From Steroidobacteraceae bacterium (GTDB lineage: Bacteria > Pseudomonadota > Gammaproteobacteria > Steroidobacterales > Steroidobacteraceae): a stretch of DNA of 34,298 nucleotides. Under the pieces are notes generated by a model. The model searched no databases, was not told where the DNA came from, and saw only the letters and a list, made by a program, of their open reading frames with translations. The translations under genes were made by a program, and so were the position numbers. The DNA is taken from NCBI GenBank assembly GCA_025458905.1, contig JALORN010000076.1, positions 1 to 34,298 on the forward strand. The letters run 5' to 3'. Below are positions 14,941 to 24,134 of the stretch, piece after piece. Position 1 is the first letter of the stretch, and every line of letters begins with the position of its first letter.

Positions 14941-14998
14941 CTCGGGGCCTCCGCTGGCTGCGCCGCGCGACGCCGGCTGGCGTCGCGCGCGCGGATCG

Positions 14999-15655
14999 TC
15001 AGAACGTGAAGGGCGCACGGCGCGGCGCGCCGTGCAGGGGTGGCAACACCGTCTCGAACAGGCTCTCGGCCAGCCACTCGGCCTCGCCGGTGCGGCGCAC
15101 GAGGCGCGCCTCCATGACCGGTGCCTCGCCCACGACCACGAACATGCGACCGCCGACCGCGAGCCGCTGCTCGAAGCGGCGGTCGTAGAGCGGCAGCGAG
15201 CCGGTCACGGCGATCACGTCGTGGCTGCCGGCGCCGAGTGCGGCGGCGGCGAACGCATCGCCGGCAACCACCTCTGCCCGGCCGAGGCCGAGCGAGGCAA
15301 GGCGCGTGCGTGCCGCGTCCGCCAGGTCGGCGTGCAGCTCGAGCGAGCGCACCGCGCCGCCCTGCAGCGCGAGGCAGGCCGTTAGGAAGCCCGAGCCCGT
15401 GCCGACCTCGAGCACCGACTCGCCGGGCTCGACCTGCAGCGCCTGCAGGATGCGGCCGACGATCTTGGGTGCGAGCATCCGCTCGTCGTGCGGGAGCGGG
15501 ATCGACGCGTCGGCGAACGCCAGCTCGCGGTACGCTTCGGGGACGAAACGCTCGCGCGGGACCTTGCCGAGCACCTCGAGCGCGCGCTCGTCGAGCACGT
15601 CCCAGGCGCGGACCTGCTGGTGGATCATCTGTTCGCGTGCGGCTTCGGTCGGCAT
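14999..15655 (-). CDS. pcm: Protein-L-isoaspartate O-methyltransferase family protein
   Basis: A 218-residue SAM-dependent methyltransferase of the PIMT family, which repairs isoaspartyl residues in aged proteins. Visible features are MIHQQVRAWDVLDERALEVL, KVPRERFVPEAYRELA, the SAM-binding VLEVGTGSGFLTACLA (about 75-92), SLELHADLADAAR and the DVIAVTGSLPL segment. The substrate-binding part is less canonical than E. coli Pcm, so it could belong to the Pcm-like subgroup often linked to tolC and rhodanese genes; the repair activity is inferred. ATG at 15655 gives the standard N-terminus. It is divergent from the GGDEF/EAL gene across about 250 bp in which I see no confident promoter. Confidence 0.85.
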   Translation of the reverse strand: MPTEAAREQMIHQQVRAWDVLDERALEVLGKVPRERFVPEAYRELAFADASIPLPHDERMLAPKIVGRILQALQVEPGESVLEVGTGSGFLTACLALQGGAVRSLELHADLADAARTRLASLGLGRAEVVAGDAFAAAALGAGSHDVIAVTGSLPLYDRRFEQRLAVGGRMFVVVGEAPVMEARLVRRTGEAEWLAESLFETVLPPLHGAPRRAPFTF

Positions 15656-15908
15656 CTTCGGCGGCTCGGGCGGGCGTTGATTGAACTTAATCCGGCTCTC
15701 GGCGCGGCGAGGAAAGGTACGTGGTTTCGCCGACGGTGCCAAGCCGGCGCGCCGCGCGCTGCCACGCCGCTGGCCGATATGGTGAATGGGCGCGGGCGGC
15801 GCGCGTGCGCTCCGATATGCTCACCCGCACGGCCGCAGCGATGCGGCGAACAACAACGAACGCGCCGCGGGACCACGGGAAGGGCCGCACGCGAGGATTT
15901 CGCTGAAG

Positions 15909-18287
15909 ATGTCTCTCCTCGGGTTGCTGTGCCTGCTGCTCGCCATCGTGGCGACCCTGCTGCTCGTGCTGTACGTGATGCAGCGGCGCGAACTGGCGGG
16001 AGTCGCGGAGCTGACGCGCCAGATCGGCCGAGTGCTCGGCACCCAGGGGCCGCCCACGGGGCGCATCTACCTGCAGACCGACGAGCCGGAACTGCAGGAG
16101 CTCTCGCAGAACGTCAACCAGCTGATCGCGCGCGCTGCGCAGCTCGGCGAGCGGCCGGCGCACAACCCCAGGCTCTTCACCGAGCTGGCCGACCGCACCC
16201 ACGAGATCGTCATCGTCCACCGCAAGGTGATCCTGTTCGCGAACCAGCAGTTCGCCGCGCTCGTCGGCATCGAGCGCGACAAGCTGCTCGGCCGCGGCCT
16301 CGAGGACCTGGTCACCCCCGAGTTCGCCGACCTGGTCGCCGACGTGCTGCGCAAGCGCCTCGCCGACGAGCCCACCGCCGACCGCTTCGAGGTCGAGATC
16401 GTCGGCTTCCAGGCGCAGGTGAGCCGCCTCGAGCTGAACGTGCAGCGCATCGACTACGAGGGCGGGCCGGCGCTGCTGGTCACCGGCGTCGAGATCGTGC
16501 TCACCTCGCAGGTCAGGGCGCTGGCCGAGCCCACCTATGCGCAGGAGCTCGCCGAGTCGGGCGTGTTCCGCGCGCCGCGCTTCGCCGAGGCGCTCGCGCC
16601 GGTCGCGGGCAACAGCGCGCCGGCGATGGCGCTCGAGTCGATCGCCGAGGCGATCGTCACCACCGATGCGACCGGCCAGATCGAGTACCTGAACCCGGCG
16701 GCGGAGCGGCTGATCGGCACCACGCTCGAGGCGGCGAAGGGCAAGGCGCTCGCGGCGGTCGTCGGCCTGGTCGACGAGTCCGACCGGCGCGCCCTCGGCG
16801 ACCCGGTCTACCAGTCGCTCGCGAGCGGCGTGCCGGTGAACCTCAGCCGCCGCGCGCTGATGATCACGCGCGGCGAGGGCGACGAGCGCGCGATCGAGCT
16901 GTCGGCCTCGCCGATGCGAACCGCCGAGGGCGAGATCGTCGGCGCCGCGGTGCTGATGCACGACGTGACCGAGCTGCGCGGCTTCGCGCGCCAGCTCTCG
17001 TACCAGGCGACCCACGACGCGCTGACGGGGCTCGTCAACCGCCGCGAGTTCGAGCGCCGGCTCGACGAGGCCATCACGACGGCGCGCCGCGGCGACAGCA
17101 CCCACGTCCTGTGCTACCTCGACCTCGACAACTTCAAGACCGTCAACGACACCAGCGGGCACCTCGCCGGCGACGCGCTGCTGCGCGACGTCGCGCGCCA
17201 GCTGCGCGAGACGCTGCGCGACTCGGACACCGTCGCGCGGCTCGGTGGCGACGAGTTCGGCATGATCCTGATCGGCTGCCCGCTCGACAAGGCGCGCCAG
17301 ATCGCCGACGACCTGTGCCGCAAGATCGCCGACTTCCGCTTCGTCTGGAAGGACCGGGTCTTCCAGATCGGCGCCAGCATCGGCATCGTCGAGCTCGCGC
17401 GCGAGAGCAGCTCGGTCGAGGACTCGCTCGCGGCCGCCGACAGCGCCTGCTACATGGCCAAGCGCCAGGGCACCGGGCGGGTCGTGGTGTACTCCGCGCG
17501 CGACGAGGCGCTGGCGCGCTCCACCGGCGAGATCCAGTGGCTGCAGAAGCTGCAGGCCGCGCTCAGGGACCAGCGCTTCGAGCTCTACACCCAGCCGATC
17601 GTGCCGGCGGTGGCCGGCGCGGGCAACTTCGACGGGCCGGCACTCGAGGTGCTGGTGCGGATGAAGGACGAGTCCGGCGGCGAGGTGCAGCCGCTGGAGT
17701 TCATCCGCGCGGCCGAGCGCTACCGGCTGATGGGGCTGATCGACCGCTGGGTCGTGCAGCAGACCCTCGACGCCCTGGTCGACGGCACGCTGCAGGTGCC
17801 GCAGGGCCGCTGCGTCGCGATCAACGTTTCCGGGCAGACGCTCGGCGACACCCAGTTCCTGGAGTTCGTCGTCGACGGGCTCGACCGCTCCGGCGTCGCG
17901 CCGGCGCAGCTGTGCTTCGAGATGACCGAGAACGCGGTGGTCGCGAACCTCGACCATGCGCGGCGCTTCGTCGGCGTGCTGCATGGCATGGGTTGCCGCT
18001 TCGCGCTCGACGACTTCGGCTCGGGCGTCGGCTCGTTCTCGAACCTGCGCACGCTGCCGCTCGACTACCTGAAGATCGACGGCTCCTTCACCCGCAACCT
18101 CGGCCGCGACTCGGTCAACCAGGCGATGGTCACGGCGATGATCAAGCTCGCGCGCACGCTCAACTTCAAGGTGATCGCCGAGCAGGTCGAGGACGGGGCC
18201 GCGCTCGAGATGGTGCGCCAGATGGGCGTCGACTACGTGCAGGGCTACGTGATCTCGCGGCCGCAGAAGATGCGGCTCGCGGCCTGA
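15909..18287 (+). CDS. Membrane PAS-PAS-GGDEF-EAL cyclic-di-GMP turnover protein
   Basis: A 792-residue inner-membrane protein with one N-terminal transmembrane helix (about 2-25) and a cytoplasmic body. Two PAS-like domains follow (about 85-200 and 235-365), then GGDEF (about 370-530) and EAL (about 545-785). The cyclase signature GGDEF (446-450) is intact and preceded by an R-D-S-D inhibitory site (437-440) at the correct five-residue spacing. The phosphodiesterase signature reads E-V-L (580-582), with INVSGQ, FEMTEN, LDDFGSG, LKIDGSF, AEQVED and QGYV retained. Both catalytic halves therefore look competent, with c-di-GMP feedback. The start is uncertain: the frame is open to 15786, but ATG at 15909 begins the membrane helix and the SD is weak. 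It resembles envelope-sensing dual proteins that control biofilm or motility; the signal is unknown. Confidence 0.93.
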   Translation: MSLLGLLCLLLAIVATLLLVLYVMQRRELAGVAELTRQIGRVLGTQGPPTGRIYLQTDEPELQELSQNVNQLIARAAQLGERPAHNPRLFTELADRTHEIVIVHRKVILFANQQFAALVGIERDKLLGRGLEDLVTPEFADLVADVLRKRLADEPTADRFEVEIVGFQAQVSRLELNVQRIDYEGGPALLVTGVEIVLTSQVRALAEPTYAQELAESGVFRAPRFAEALAPVAGNSAPAMALESIAEAIVTTDATGQIEYLNPAAERLIGTTLEAAKGKALAAVVGLVDESDRRALGDPVYQSLASGVPVNLSRRALMITRGEGDERAIELSASPMRTAEGEIVGAAVLMHDVTELRGFARQLSYQATHDALTGLVNRREFERRLDEAITTARRGDSTHVLCYLDLDNFKTVNDTSGHLAGDALLRDVARQLRETLRDSDTVARLGGDEFGMILIGCPLDKARQIADDLCRKIADFRFVWKDRVFQIGASIGIVELARESSSVEDSLAAADSACYMAKRQGTGRVVVYSARDEALARSTGEIQWLQKLQAALRDQRFELYTQPIVPAVAGAGNFDGPALEVLVRMKDESGGEVQPLEFIRAAERYRLMGLIDRWVVQQTLDALVDGTLQVPQGRCVAINVSGQTLGDTQFLEFVVDGLDRSGVAPAQLCFEMTENAVVANLDHARRFVGVLHGMGCRFALDDFGSGVGSFSNLRTLPLDYLKIDGSFTRNLGRDSVNQAMVTAMIKLARTLNFKVIAEQVEDGAALEMVRQMGVDYVQGYVISRPQKMRLAA

Positions 18288-18336
18288 GCCCGCGCGACGC
18301 CCGCCCGGGGAACGTCGCGCCGCCCCGGACCGTCCT

Positions 18337-18855
18337 TCATCGGCCCGCGCCGCGCCGCGTGTGCCGTGCGTCGAGCGCCAGCGCGCCCGGCCCGCACACC
18401 GCCAGCACGGCCAGCATGTAGCCCCACAGCAGGTGCTGCCCCAGCGCCGCCTCGAAGCCCTCGGCGAGCAGCACGTGCGCGTACGACAGGACCGCGAGCG
18501 CGTTCACGGCCGACAGCCCGAGCGCCGCCAGCCGCGACGCGAGGCCGGCGATCAGCAGCAGGGGGAAGACGATCTCGCCGGCGGTGCCGGCGACGGCGGC
18601 GAGGTCCGGCGGCAGAAGCGGCACGCGGTACTCGTCGCGGAACAGGCCGAGCGTGGTCTCCCAGGAGCCGAGCTTGAGCCAGCCGGACTTCAGGAACTGC
18701 CAGGCGACGTAGCCGCGCGACGCGGCGAGCAGCCAGGGCTGCAGCGCGTCGAGCACACCGCGCAGGATCGCGGGGTCCGCCAACCGGGAAACACGCGGCG
18801 CGAGGCGCGCGGGGCCGGGCGGCGCGCCCGGCGTGACGGGATCGGACAGGGTCAT
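18337..18855 (-). CDS. DoxX family membrane protein of the bufferin locus (GigD/HvfX-like)
   Basis: A 172-residue inner-membrane protein with four predicted helices (roughly 45-65, 83-105, 110-132, 138-160) and DoxX-family features: a GYVAWQFLKSGWLKLGSWETT segment, broken by the usual loop FRDEYRVPLLPP, and AGTAGEIVFPLLLIAGLASR. DoxX proteins are regular members of bufferin (buf/gig) operons; their exact function there is unsettled, with electron transfer or membrane redox support suggested. GGAGG precedes the ATG at 18855. It lies 104 bp downstream of the second bufA1 and is the last gene of the leftward cluster, convergent with the GGDEF/EAL gene. Confidence 0.85.
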   Translation of the reverse strand: MTLSDPVTPGAPPGPARLAPRVSRLADPAILRGVLDALQPWLLAASRGYVAWQFLKSGWLKLGSWETTLGLFRDEYRVPLLPPDLAAVAGTAGEIVFPLLLIAGLASRLAALGLSAVNALAVLSYAHVLLAEGFEAALGQHLLWGYMLAVLAVCGPGALALDARHTRRGAGR

Positions 18856-18959
18856 GGGACCTCCGGTTCGCGGCAGGTAACGGGCGCGGGCGTGGCGCCG
18901 GCGCCGGTGCGTGGCGCCGCGGACGCGCTGGGGCGCGCCGCGGCACCGCCGCTCGGGTC

Positions 18960-19223
18960 TCAGGCCTTCGGCTGGGTGCTGCCGCCCACGATCTTCTCGC
19001 AGGCGCCCTTGGGCAGGTGCACCCATTCCTTGCCATTGCCGTCGGACTTGGCCTGGCCCGCGCACGAGTGCCCGTTCGCGGCGCAGTCGTTCTTGCCGGC
19101 CTTGGCGACGCCGTAGCACTTCTCCTTGGCGCCGGCGTCGTCCGCAGCCTGTGCGAGGCCGAGTGAGTGGAGGGCGAACAGGCTGCCGATCGCGGCACCG
19201 AGGATCGCGTTCTTGCGGTTCAT
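18960..19223 (-). CDS. bufA1: BufA1-type bufferin metallophore precursor (formerly DUF2282), copy 2
   Basis: An 87-residue secreted precursor of the DUF2282/BufA1 family: Sec signal peptide (hydrophobic to about 24, cleavage near AQA/ADD), then a short mature region with four Cys (36, 47, 54, 75) in [19 protein letters not shown] and G-A-C-E-K contexts, ending KIVGGST. In bufferins two of the Cys are converted by the MNIO enzyme BufB with its partner BufC into thiooxazole heterocycles, giving a periplasmic copper-binding peptide. This copy lies downstream of bufC and is preceded by a perfect 11-bp hairpin. Cys spacing is identical to copy 1, while the signal peptide and acidic linker differ. 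Confidence 0.92.
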   Translation of the reverse strand: MNRKNAILGAAIGSLFALHSLGLAQAADDAGAKEKCYGVAKAGKNDCAANGHSCAGQAKSDGNGKEWVHLPKGACEKIVGGSTQPKA

Positions 19224-19250
19224 CGTGGAGTCTCCGGTCTGGTGTGTCGT

Positions 19251-19277
19251 TGCGACGCGGCGGAGTGCCGCGTCGCA
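19251..19277 (-). other. Perfect 11-bp stem-loop between bufC and bufA1 copy 2
   Basis: 11-bp arms (19251-19261 and 19267-19277) with a 5-base loop, 37 bp past the bufC stop and 28 bp before the bufA1 start on the minus strand. There is no U-run, so it is more likely an mRNA-stabilising or processing element, or a factor-dependent attenuator, than an intrinsic terminator. Confidence 0.5.
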
Positions 19278-19313
19278 TGAACAGACCGGGACGACCCGCG
19301 GATTATTGCGCGC

Positions 19314-20126
19314 TCACGCGCGGAACCCGCAGAACAGCCCGAGCCGCACCGCTTCGGCGAGCGCGCGCGCGACGTCGAAGCCGGCGTCGTGCGAGATGGC
19401 GACCTCCCAGGCATCGCCGAAAGGCTGGCCGGCGGCGAGCGCCTGCAGCCACGCCAAGGTCGAAGGATCGCAGCGCCGCGCCTCGGCGCCCTCGCCGCTG
19501 CGCCGCAGGATCGCGCATTCCCCGCCGCGGTCGAGGTCGATCGTCGGCGGGTCGCCGTCGGCGCGCGGTTCGCGGTGCGCGTCCCAGATGGTGAACACCG
19601 GCCAGCGCGAGCCCACCAGGCGCAGCGCAGGATGCGGCACGAAGCGCAGCACGCCCACGTCCCGTGGTGCCACGCTCGCCAGCTCGCCGACGTCGAGCGA
19701 ACCGTCGGGATCGGGCGCGACCAGGCATTCCTGCCAGGCCCACTCGAGCGCCGCGACGTCCGCGAAATAGGCGTGTGGCGTCGCACCGAGGCGCCGCTGC
19801 AGGAAGCCCGCGAAGGGCGCGCCGATGCCGTGCAGGTCACCGCTGCGCGAGGGGTGCTCGCGGAGGAAGTCGAGGCCGGCCTGGCGGAACCATGCCGCGC
19901 CGCCGAGCCGCTCGATCGCCGGGAACTCGAGCGCCAGCACCTTGAGGAAATTTCCCTGGACGTTGCGCCGGTAGAGCTCGAGGCGCCGGGCGGCCGGCAG
20001 GCCGTCGTCGCGGAGTGCGCCGAGCAGGGTGGCGTCCGGCGCGGCGTCGTCCGGCGCGCGCAGGGCGGCCGCGAAGCGCCGCTGCAACTCGGCGAGCGGC
20101 AGACCTGCAGTGGGCGCCCCGGCCAT
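19314..20126 (-). CDS. bufC: BufC, MNIO partner protein (HvfC/BufC N-terminal, DUF2063)
   Basis: A 270-residue cytoplasmic protein. The N-terminal half carries the DUF2063 pattern: LQRRFAAALRAPD, RRLELYRRNVQGNFLKVLAL, EFPAIERLGG, FLREHPSRSGDL and FAGFLQRR. The C-terminal half is the less conserved winged-helix-like or recognition part (RLVGSRWPVFTIWDAHR and a C-terminal LAEAVRLGLFCGF). It pairs with the MNIO BufB to bind and present the bufferin precursor. The name 'DNA-binding domain protein' is a historical annotation and no DNA binding is implied. Its ATG at 20126 is two bases after the bufB stop, so the pair is co-translated, consistent with a heterodimeric maturase. Confidence 0.92.
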   Translation of the reverse strand: MAGAPTAGLPLAELQRRFAAALRAPDDAAPDATLLGALRDDGLPAARRLELYRRNVQGNFLKVLALEFPAIERLGGAAWFRQAGLDFLREHPSRSGDLHGIGAPFAGFLQRRLGATPHAYFADVAALEWAWQECLVAPDPDGSLDVGELASVAPRDVGVLRFVPHPALRLVGSRWPVFTIWDAHREPRADGDPPTIDLDRGGECAILRRSGEGAEARRCDPSTLAWLQALAAGQPFGDAWEVAISHDAGFDVARALAEAVRLGLFCGFRA

Positions 20127-20128
20127 GC

Positions 20129-20962
20129 TCAGGCCACCGCCGCCCGCGCAGTGCATGCGACCGCGTCCGCGCGCGCCGCTTCCGCGACCAGCACCTCGAG
20201 TTCCGGCACGTCGGTGTCCCACTCCACGAGGGTGGGCACCGGACCCACGTGGCCGAGCGCGAACCCGTACAGCGACCACACCTCGTCGCAGACGGCGCTG
20301 CCGTGGGTGTCGACGCGGATCTCCCGCCCGTCGATCGACTCGACGTCGTGGCCGGCGAGGTGGATCTCCCCGACCGCGGTCGCGGGCAGCGCGGCGATGA
20401 AGCGACGCGCGTCGAAGCCGTGGTTGCAGGCGCTGACGTAGACGTTGTTGACGTCCAGAAGCAGGCCGCAGCCGCTGCGGGCCGCGAGCGCCGCGAGGAA
20501 CTCCCACTCCTCGAGCGTCGAGTCGGCGAAGCGCAGGTAGGTCGAGAGGTTCTCGACCAGCACGCGCCGGCCGAGCCGCTCCTGCAGCTCGCCGACCCTC
20601 GAGGCGACGTGCCGCAGCGCCTCCTCGGTGTAGGGCAGGGGCAGCAGGTCGTTCAGGTGGCTGCCGTCGACCCGGCCCCAGCACAGGTGCTCCGAGACGA
20701 GCATCGGCTGGTAGCGCTCGATCATCCGGCGCAGGCGCGCCACGTGCTGCAGGTCGAGCGGCTCGACCGAGCCGAGCGCAAGGCCCACGCCGTGCAGCGA
20801 CAGCGGATAGTCGGCGCGCAAGCGCTCGAGGATCGCCGGCTGCGCGCCGCCTTGCGGGAAGTAGTTCTCGGCGTGGGCCTCGAGCCAGCCCACGGGCGGG
20901 CGGCTCGAGCGCCAGGCCTCGTGGTGCGGGGCTCGCAGGCCGACCCCCGCGGCCAGGCTCAC
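20129..20962 (-). CDS. bufB: BufB, MNIO family bufferin maturase (DUF692)
   Basis: A 277-residue TIM-barrel multinuclear non-haem iron oxidative enzyme. The iron-ligand motifs run in order: [55 protein letters not shown] and VDTHGSAV, near C-terminal VEWD. The family oxidises Cys residues of bufferin precursors to heterocycles using oxygen in the cytoplasm before export. The GTG start at 20962 overlaps the bufA1 copy 1 stop (GTGA), so maturase production is coupled to the precursor. The gene is complete, with all expected ligands visible. Copper-responsive expression is expected from the family, but no regulator is encoded nearby. Confidence 0.94.
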   Translation of the reverse strand: MSLAAGVGLRAPHHEAWRSSRPPVGWLEAHAENYFPQGGAQPAILERLRADYPLSLHGVGLALGSVEPLDLQHVARLRRMIERYQPMLVSEHLCWGRVDGSHLNDLLPLPYTEEALRHVASRVGELQERLGRRVLVENLSTYLRFADSTLEEWEFLAALAARSGCGLLLDVNNVYVSACNHGFDARRFIAALPATAVGEIHLAGHDVESIDGREIRVDTHGSAVCDEVWSLYGFALGHVGPVPTLVEWDTDVPELEVLVAEAARADAVACTARAAVA

Positions 20963-21210
20963 TTGGCCGGCGTGGTGCTGCCGCCGACGATCTTGTCGCA
21001 GGTGCCCTTCGGCACGCTGACCCATTCCTTCTTGTCGGCGTCGGCCTTGGCCTGCCCGGCGCAACCGTGGCCGTTGGCCGCGCAGTCGTTCTTGCCGGCC
21101 TTGGCGATCCCGAAGCACTTCTCGCTCTTCTCGTCGGGTCCCATGGCCTGGGCTCCGGCCATCACGAGGCTGCCGAGGGCGGCGGCGAGCAGGGCGGTCT
21201 TGGCATTCAT
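20959..21210 (-). CDS. bufA1: BufA1-type bufferin metallophore precursor (formerly DUF2282), copy 1
   Basis: An 83-residue precursor at the head of the buf operon: signal peptide (hydrophobic about 5-20, cleavage near AQA/MGP) and a mature part with Cys at 32, 43, 50 and 71. The motif [14 protein letters not shown] is followed by H-G-C-A-G, a Lys/Asp-rich linker, [17 protein letters not shown] and a short tail. The spacing of the four Cys is exactly that of copy 2. GGAGG lies nine bases before the ATG at 21210. Overlap with bufB (GTGA) shows co-translation. Role: periplasmic copper sequestration after modification, from family knowledge. Confidence 0.93.
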   Translation of the reverse strand: MNAKTALLAAALGSLVMAGAQAMGPDEKSEKCFGIAKAGKNDCAANGHGCAGQAKADADKKEWVSVPKGTCDKIVGGSTTPAK

Positions 21211-21358
21211 CGGTCGGGTCCTCCGTGGATTCGGGCGGTCGAGGGGCGCCCGGCGGGCGTCCGCGGCGCTTTCCGCGCCGGTCCAAGAGTAGACCGGGCG
21301 AGCCCCGATTTCATGTCGCGGCGCGGTAGCGCCGCGGCAGCCGGGCGACGCCCCGGGC

Positions 21359-21745
21359 TCAACCGGGCCGCGTCGGGGACGTGTCGGAGCCGGCTTCCAG
21401 CGGGGCGCCCGGCGGCCGCGCGACGGCTGCCCCATCGCGCGGTGCCCGGCGCAGTCGCTGCTCGTCGCGCACCGCCTCCAGGCTCAGCCCGGTACCGGCC
21501 GCCACGACGGCCAGAAGGCGATGCGACGGGCTGGTGGGCAGAGGCAGGCCGTGGCGGCGCTCCCAGATGCGGATGCGATCGGCGGCGCTGTTGAGGGTCG
21601 AGGATTGCTCGGCGAGCTCGCGCGCGCGGCGCTCCTCGGCCTCGAACTGGTGGCGTGCGAGGCGCTCGCGGTAGTCCGCGACGAGTTCGCCGGCCATCGG
21701 CGACAGCGCACGGTGATGAGGGTCGTCGCGACGGGGGTCGTTCAT
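21359..21745 (-). CDS. Hypothetical 128-residue protein
   Basis: I do not recognise a named family. The protein has no signal peptide. It has a charged helical N-terminal half ([20 protein letters not shown], then [12 protein letters not shown]) likely to form a coiled coil. A more conserved-looking middle follows ([38 protein letters not shown]). The C-terminus is a disordered Ala/Pro-rich tail. The middle resembles short proteobacterial hypotheticals that pair a small helical domain with a WERRHGL-type motif. ATG at 21745 has GGAGC seven bases upstream. It precedes the bufferin operon by about 150 bp on the same strand and may or may not be co-transcribed. Codon use is like its neighbours. 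Confidence 0.6.
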   Translation of the reverse strand: MNDPRRDDPHHRALSPMAGELVADYRERLARHQFEAEERRARELAEQSSTLNSAADRIRIWERRHGLPLPTSPSHRLLAVVAAGTGLSLEAVRDEQRLRRAPRDGAAVARPPGAPLEAGSDTSPTRPG

Positions 21746-21873
21746 GAGGGTGCTCCGTGGGTGAAGCGACCCTAACACCCCGTGGAGCGCGGCGTTCGCC
21801 TATCGGAGGCGACCCGCAGCCGTCCGGCAAGCGGCAGGGCCCCGCCGGGCCCATCCGGAGGCGGCGATCGTGC

Positions 21874-21901
21874 CGCGCGGCGCCGCTGGCGGCGCCGCGC
21901 G
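21874..21901 (-). terminator. 12-bp stem-loop directly after hppA
   Basis: Perfect 12-bp arms (21874-21885 and 21890-21901) with a CTGG loop begin eight bases past the hppA stop. The run of T expected of an intrinsic terminator is missing, so it is called a terminator from position and stability only. Confidence 0.45.
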
Positions 21902-21908
21902 CACGACT

Positions 21909-23981
<2,073 letters not shown>

Positions 23982-24071
23982 CAGGGGATTCCTCCCAAAG
24001 CTTTCGGATTCAATGACTTGTGTTGTACGAAACCCGGTCTTAGCGCCGGGCTGCCCCTCTGAAGGCGGCGC

Positions 24072-24080
24072 ACTATAGCA
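24072..24080 (-). promoter_or_regulatory. Extended -10 element, possible hppA promoter
   Basis: On the minus strand TGC-TATAGT lies 91 bp ahead of the hppA ATG, downstream of the pfp stop. It has the TG dinucleotide of an extended -10 and no good -35. It could give hppA its own transcription besides readthrough from pfp. Confidence 0.4.
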
Positions 24081-24082
24081 CA

Positions 24083-24127
24083 GCGCCCGCGCCCTCCCGG
24101 GAGCGCGGCGGCACCCATCGCGGGCGC
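24083..24127 (-). other. Stem-loop in the pfp-hppA gap
   Basis: 9-bp complementary arms (24083-24091 and 24119-24127) enclose about 27 bases, just past the pfp stop. A self-complementary TCCCGGGA sits in the loop. There is no T-run. It may reduce readthrough or stabilise the pfp mRNA. Confidence 0.35.
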
Positions 24128-24134
24128 CGCGGCC

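Noticed and set aside
15656..15908. Two CCGATATG-containing sites in the pcm/GGDEF-EAL gap as promoters or operators
   Set aside because: The two copies are short and unsymmetrical and lack a properly spaced -35. I could not support a promoter for either gene.
19314..20126. Annotation of the DUF2063 protein as a DNA-binding regulator
   Set aside because: The gene is coupled to an MNIO maturase and a bufferin precursor, which identifies it as the BufC partner protein; the DNA-binding label is an old family name.
24036..24053. Five-bp CCCGG/CCGGG inverted repeat in the hppA leader as a terminator or riboswitch
   Set aside because: The stem is short, GC-only and common by chance in this composition, and no conserved aptamer-like structure surrounds it.
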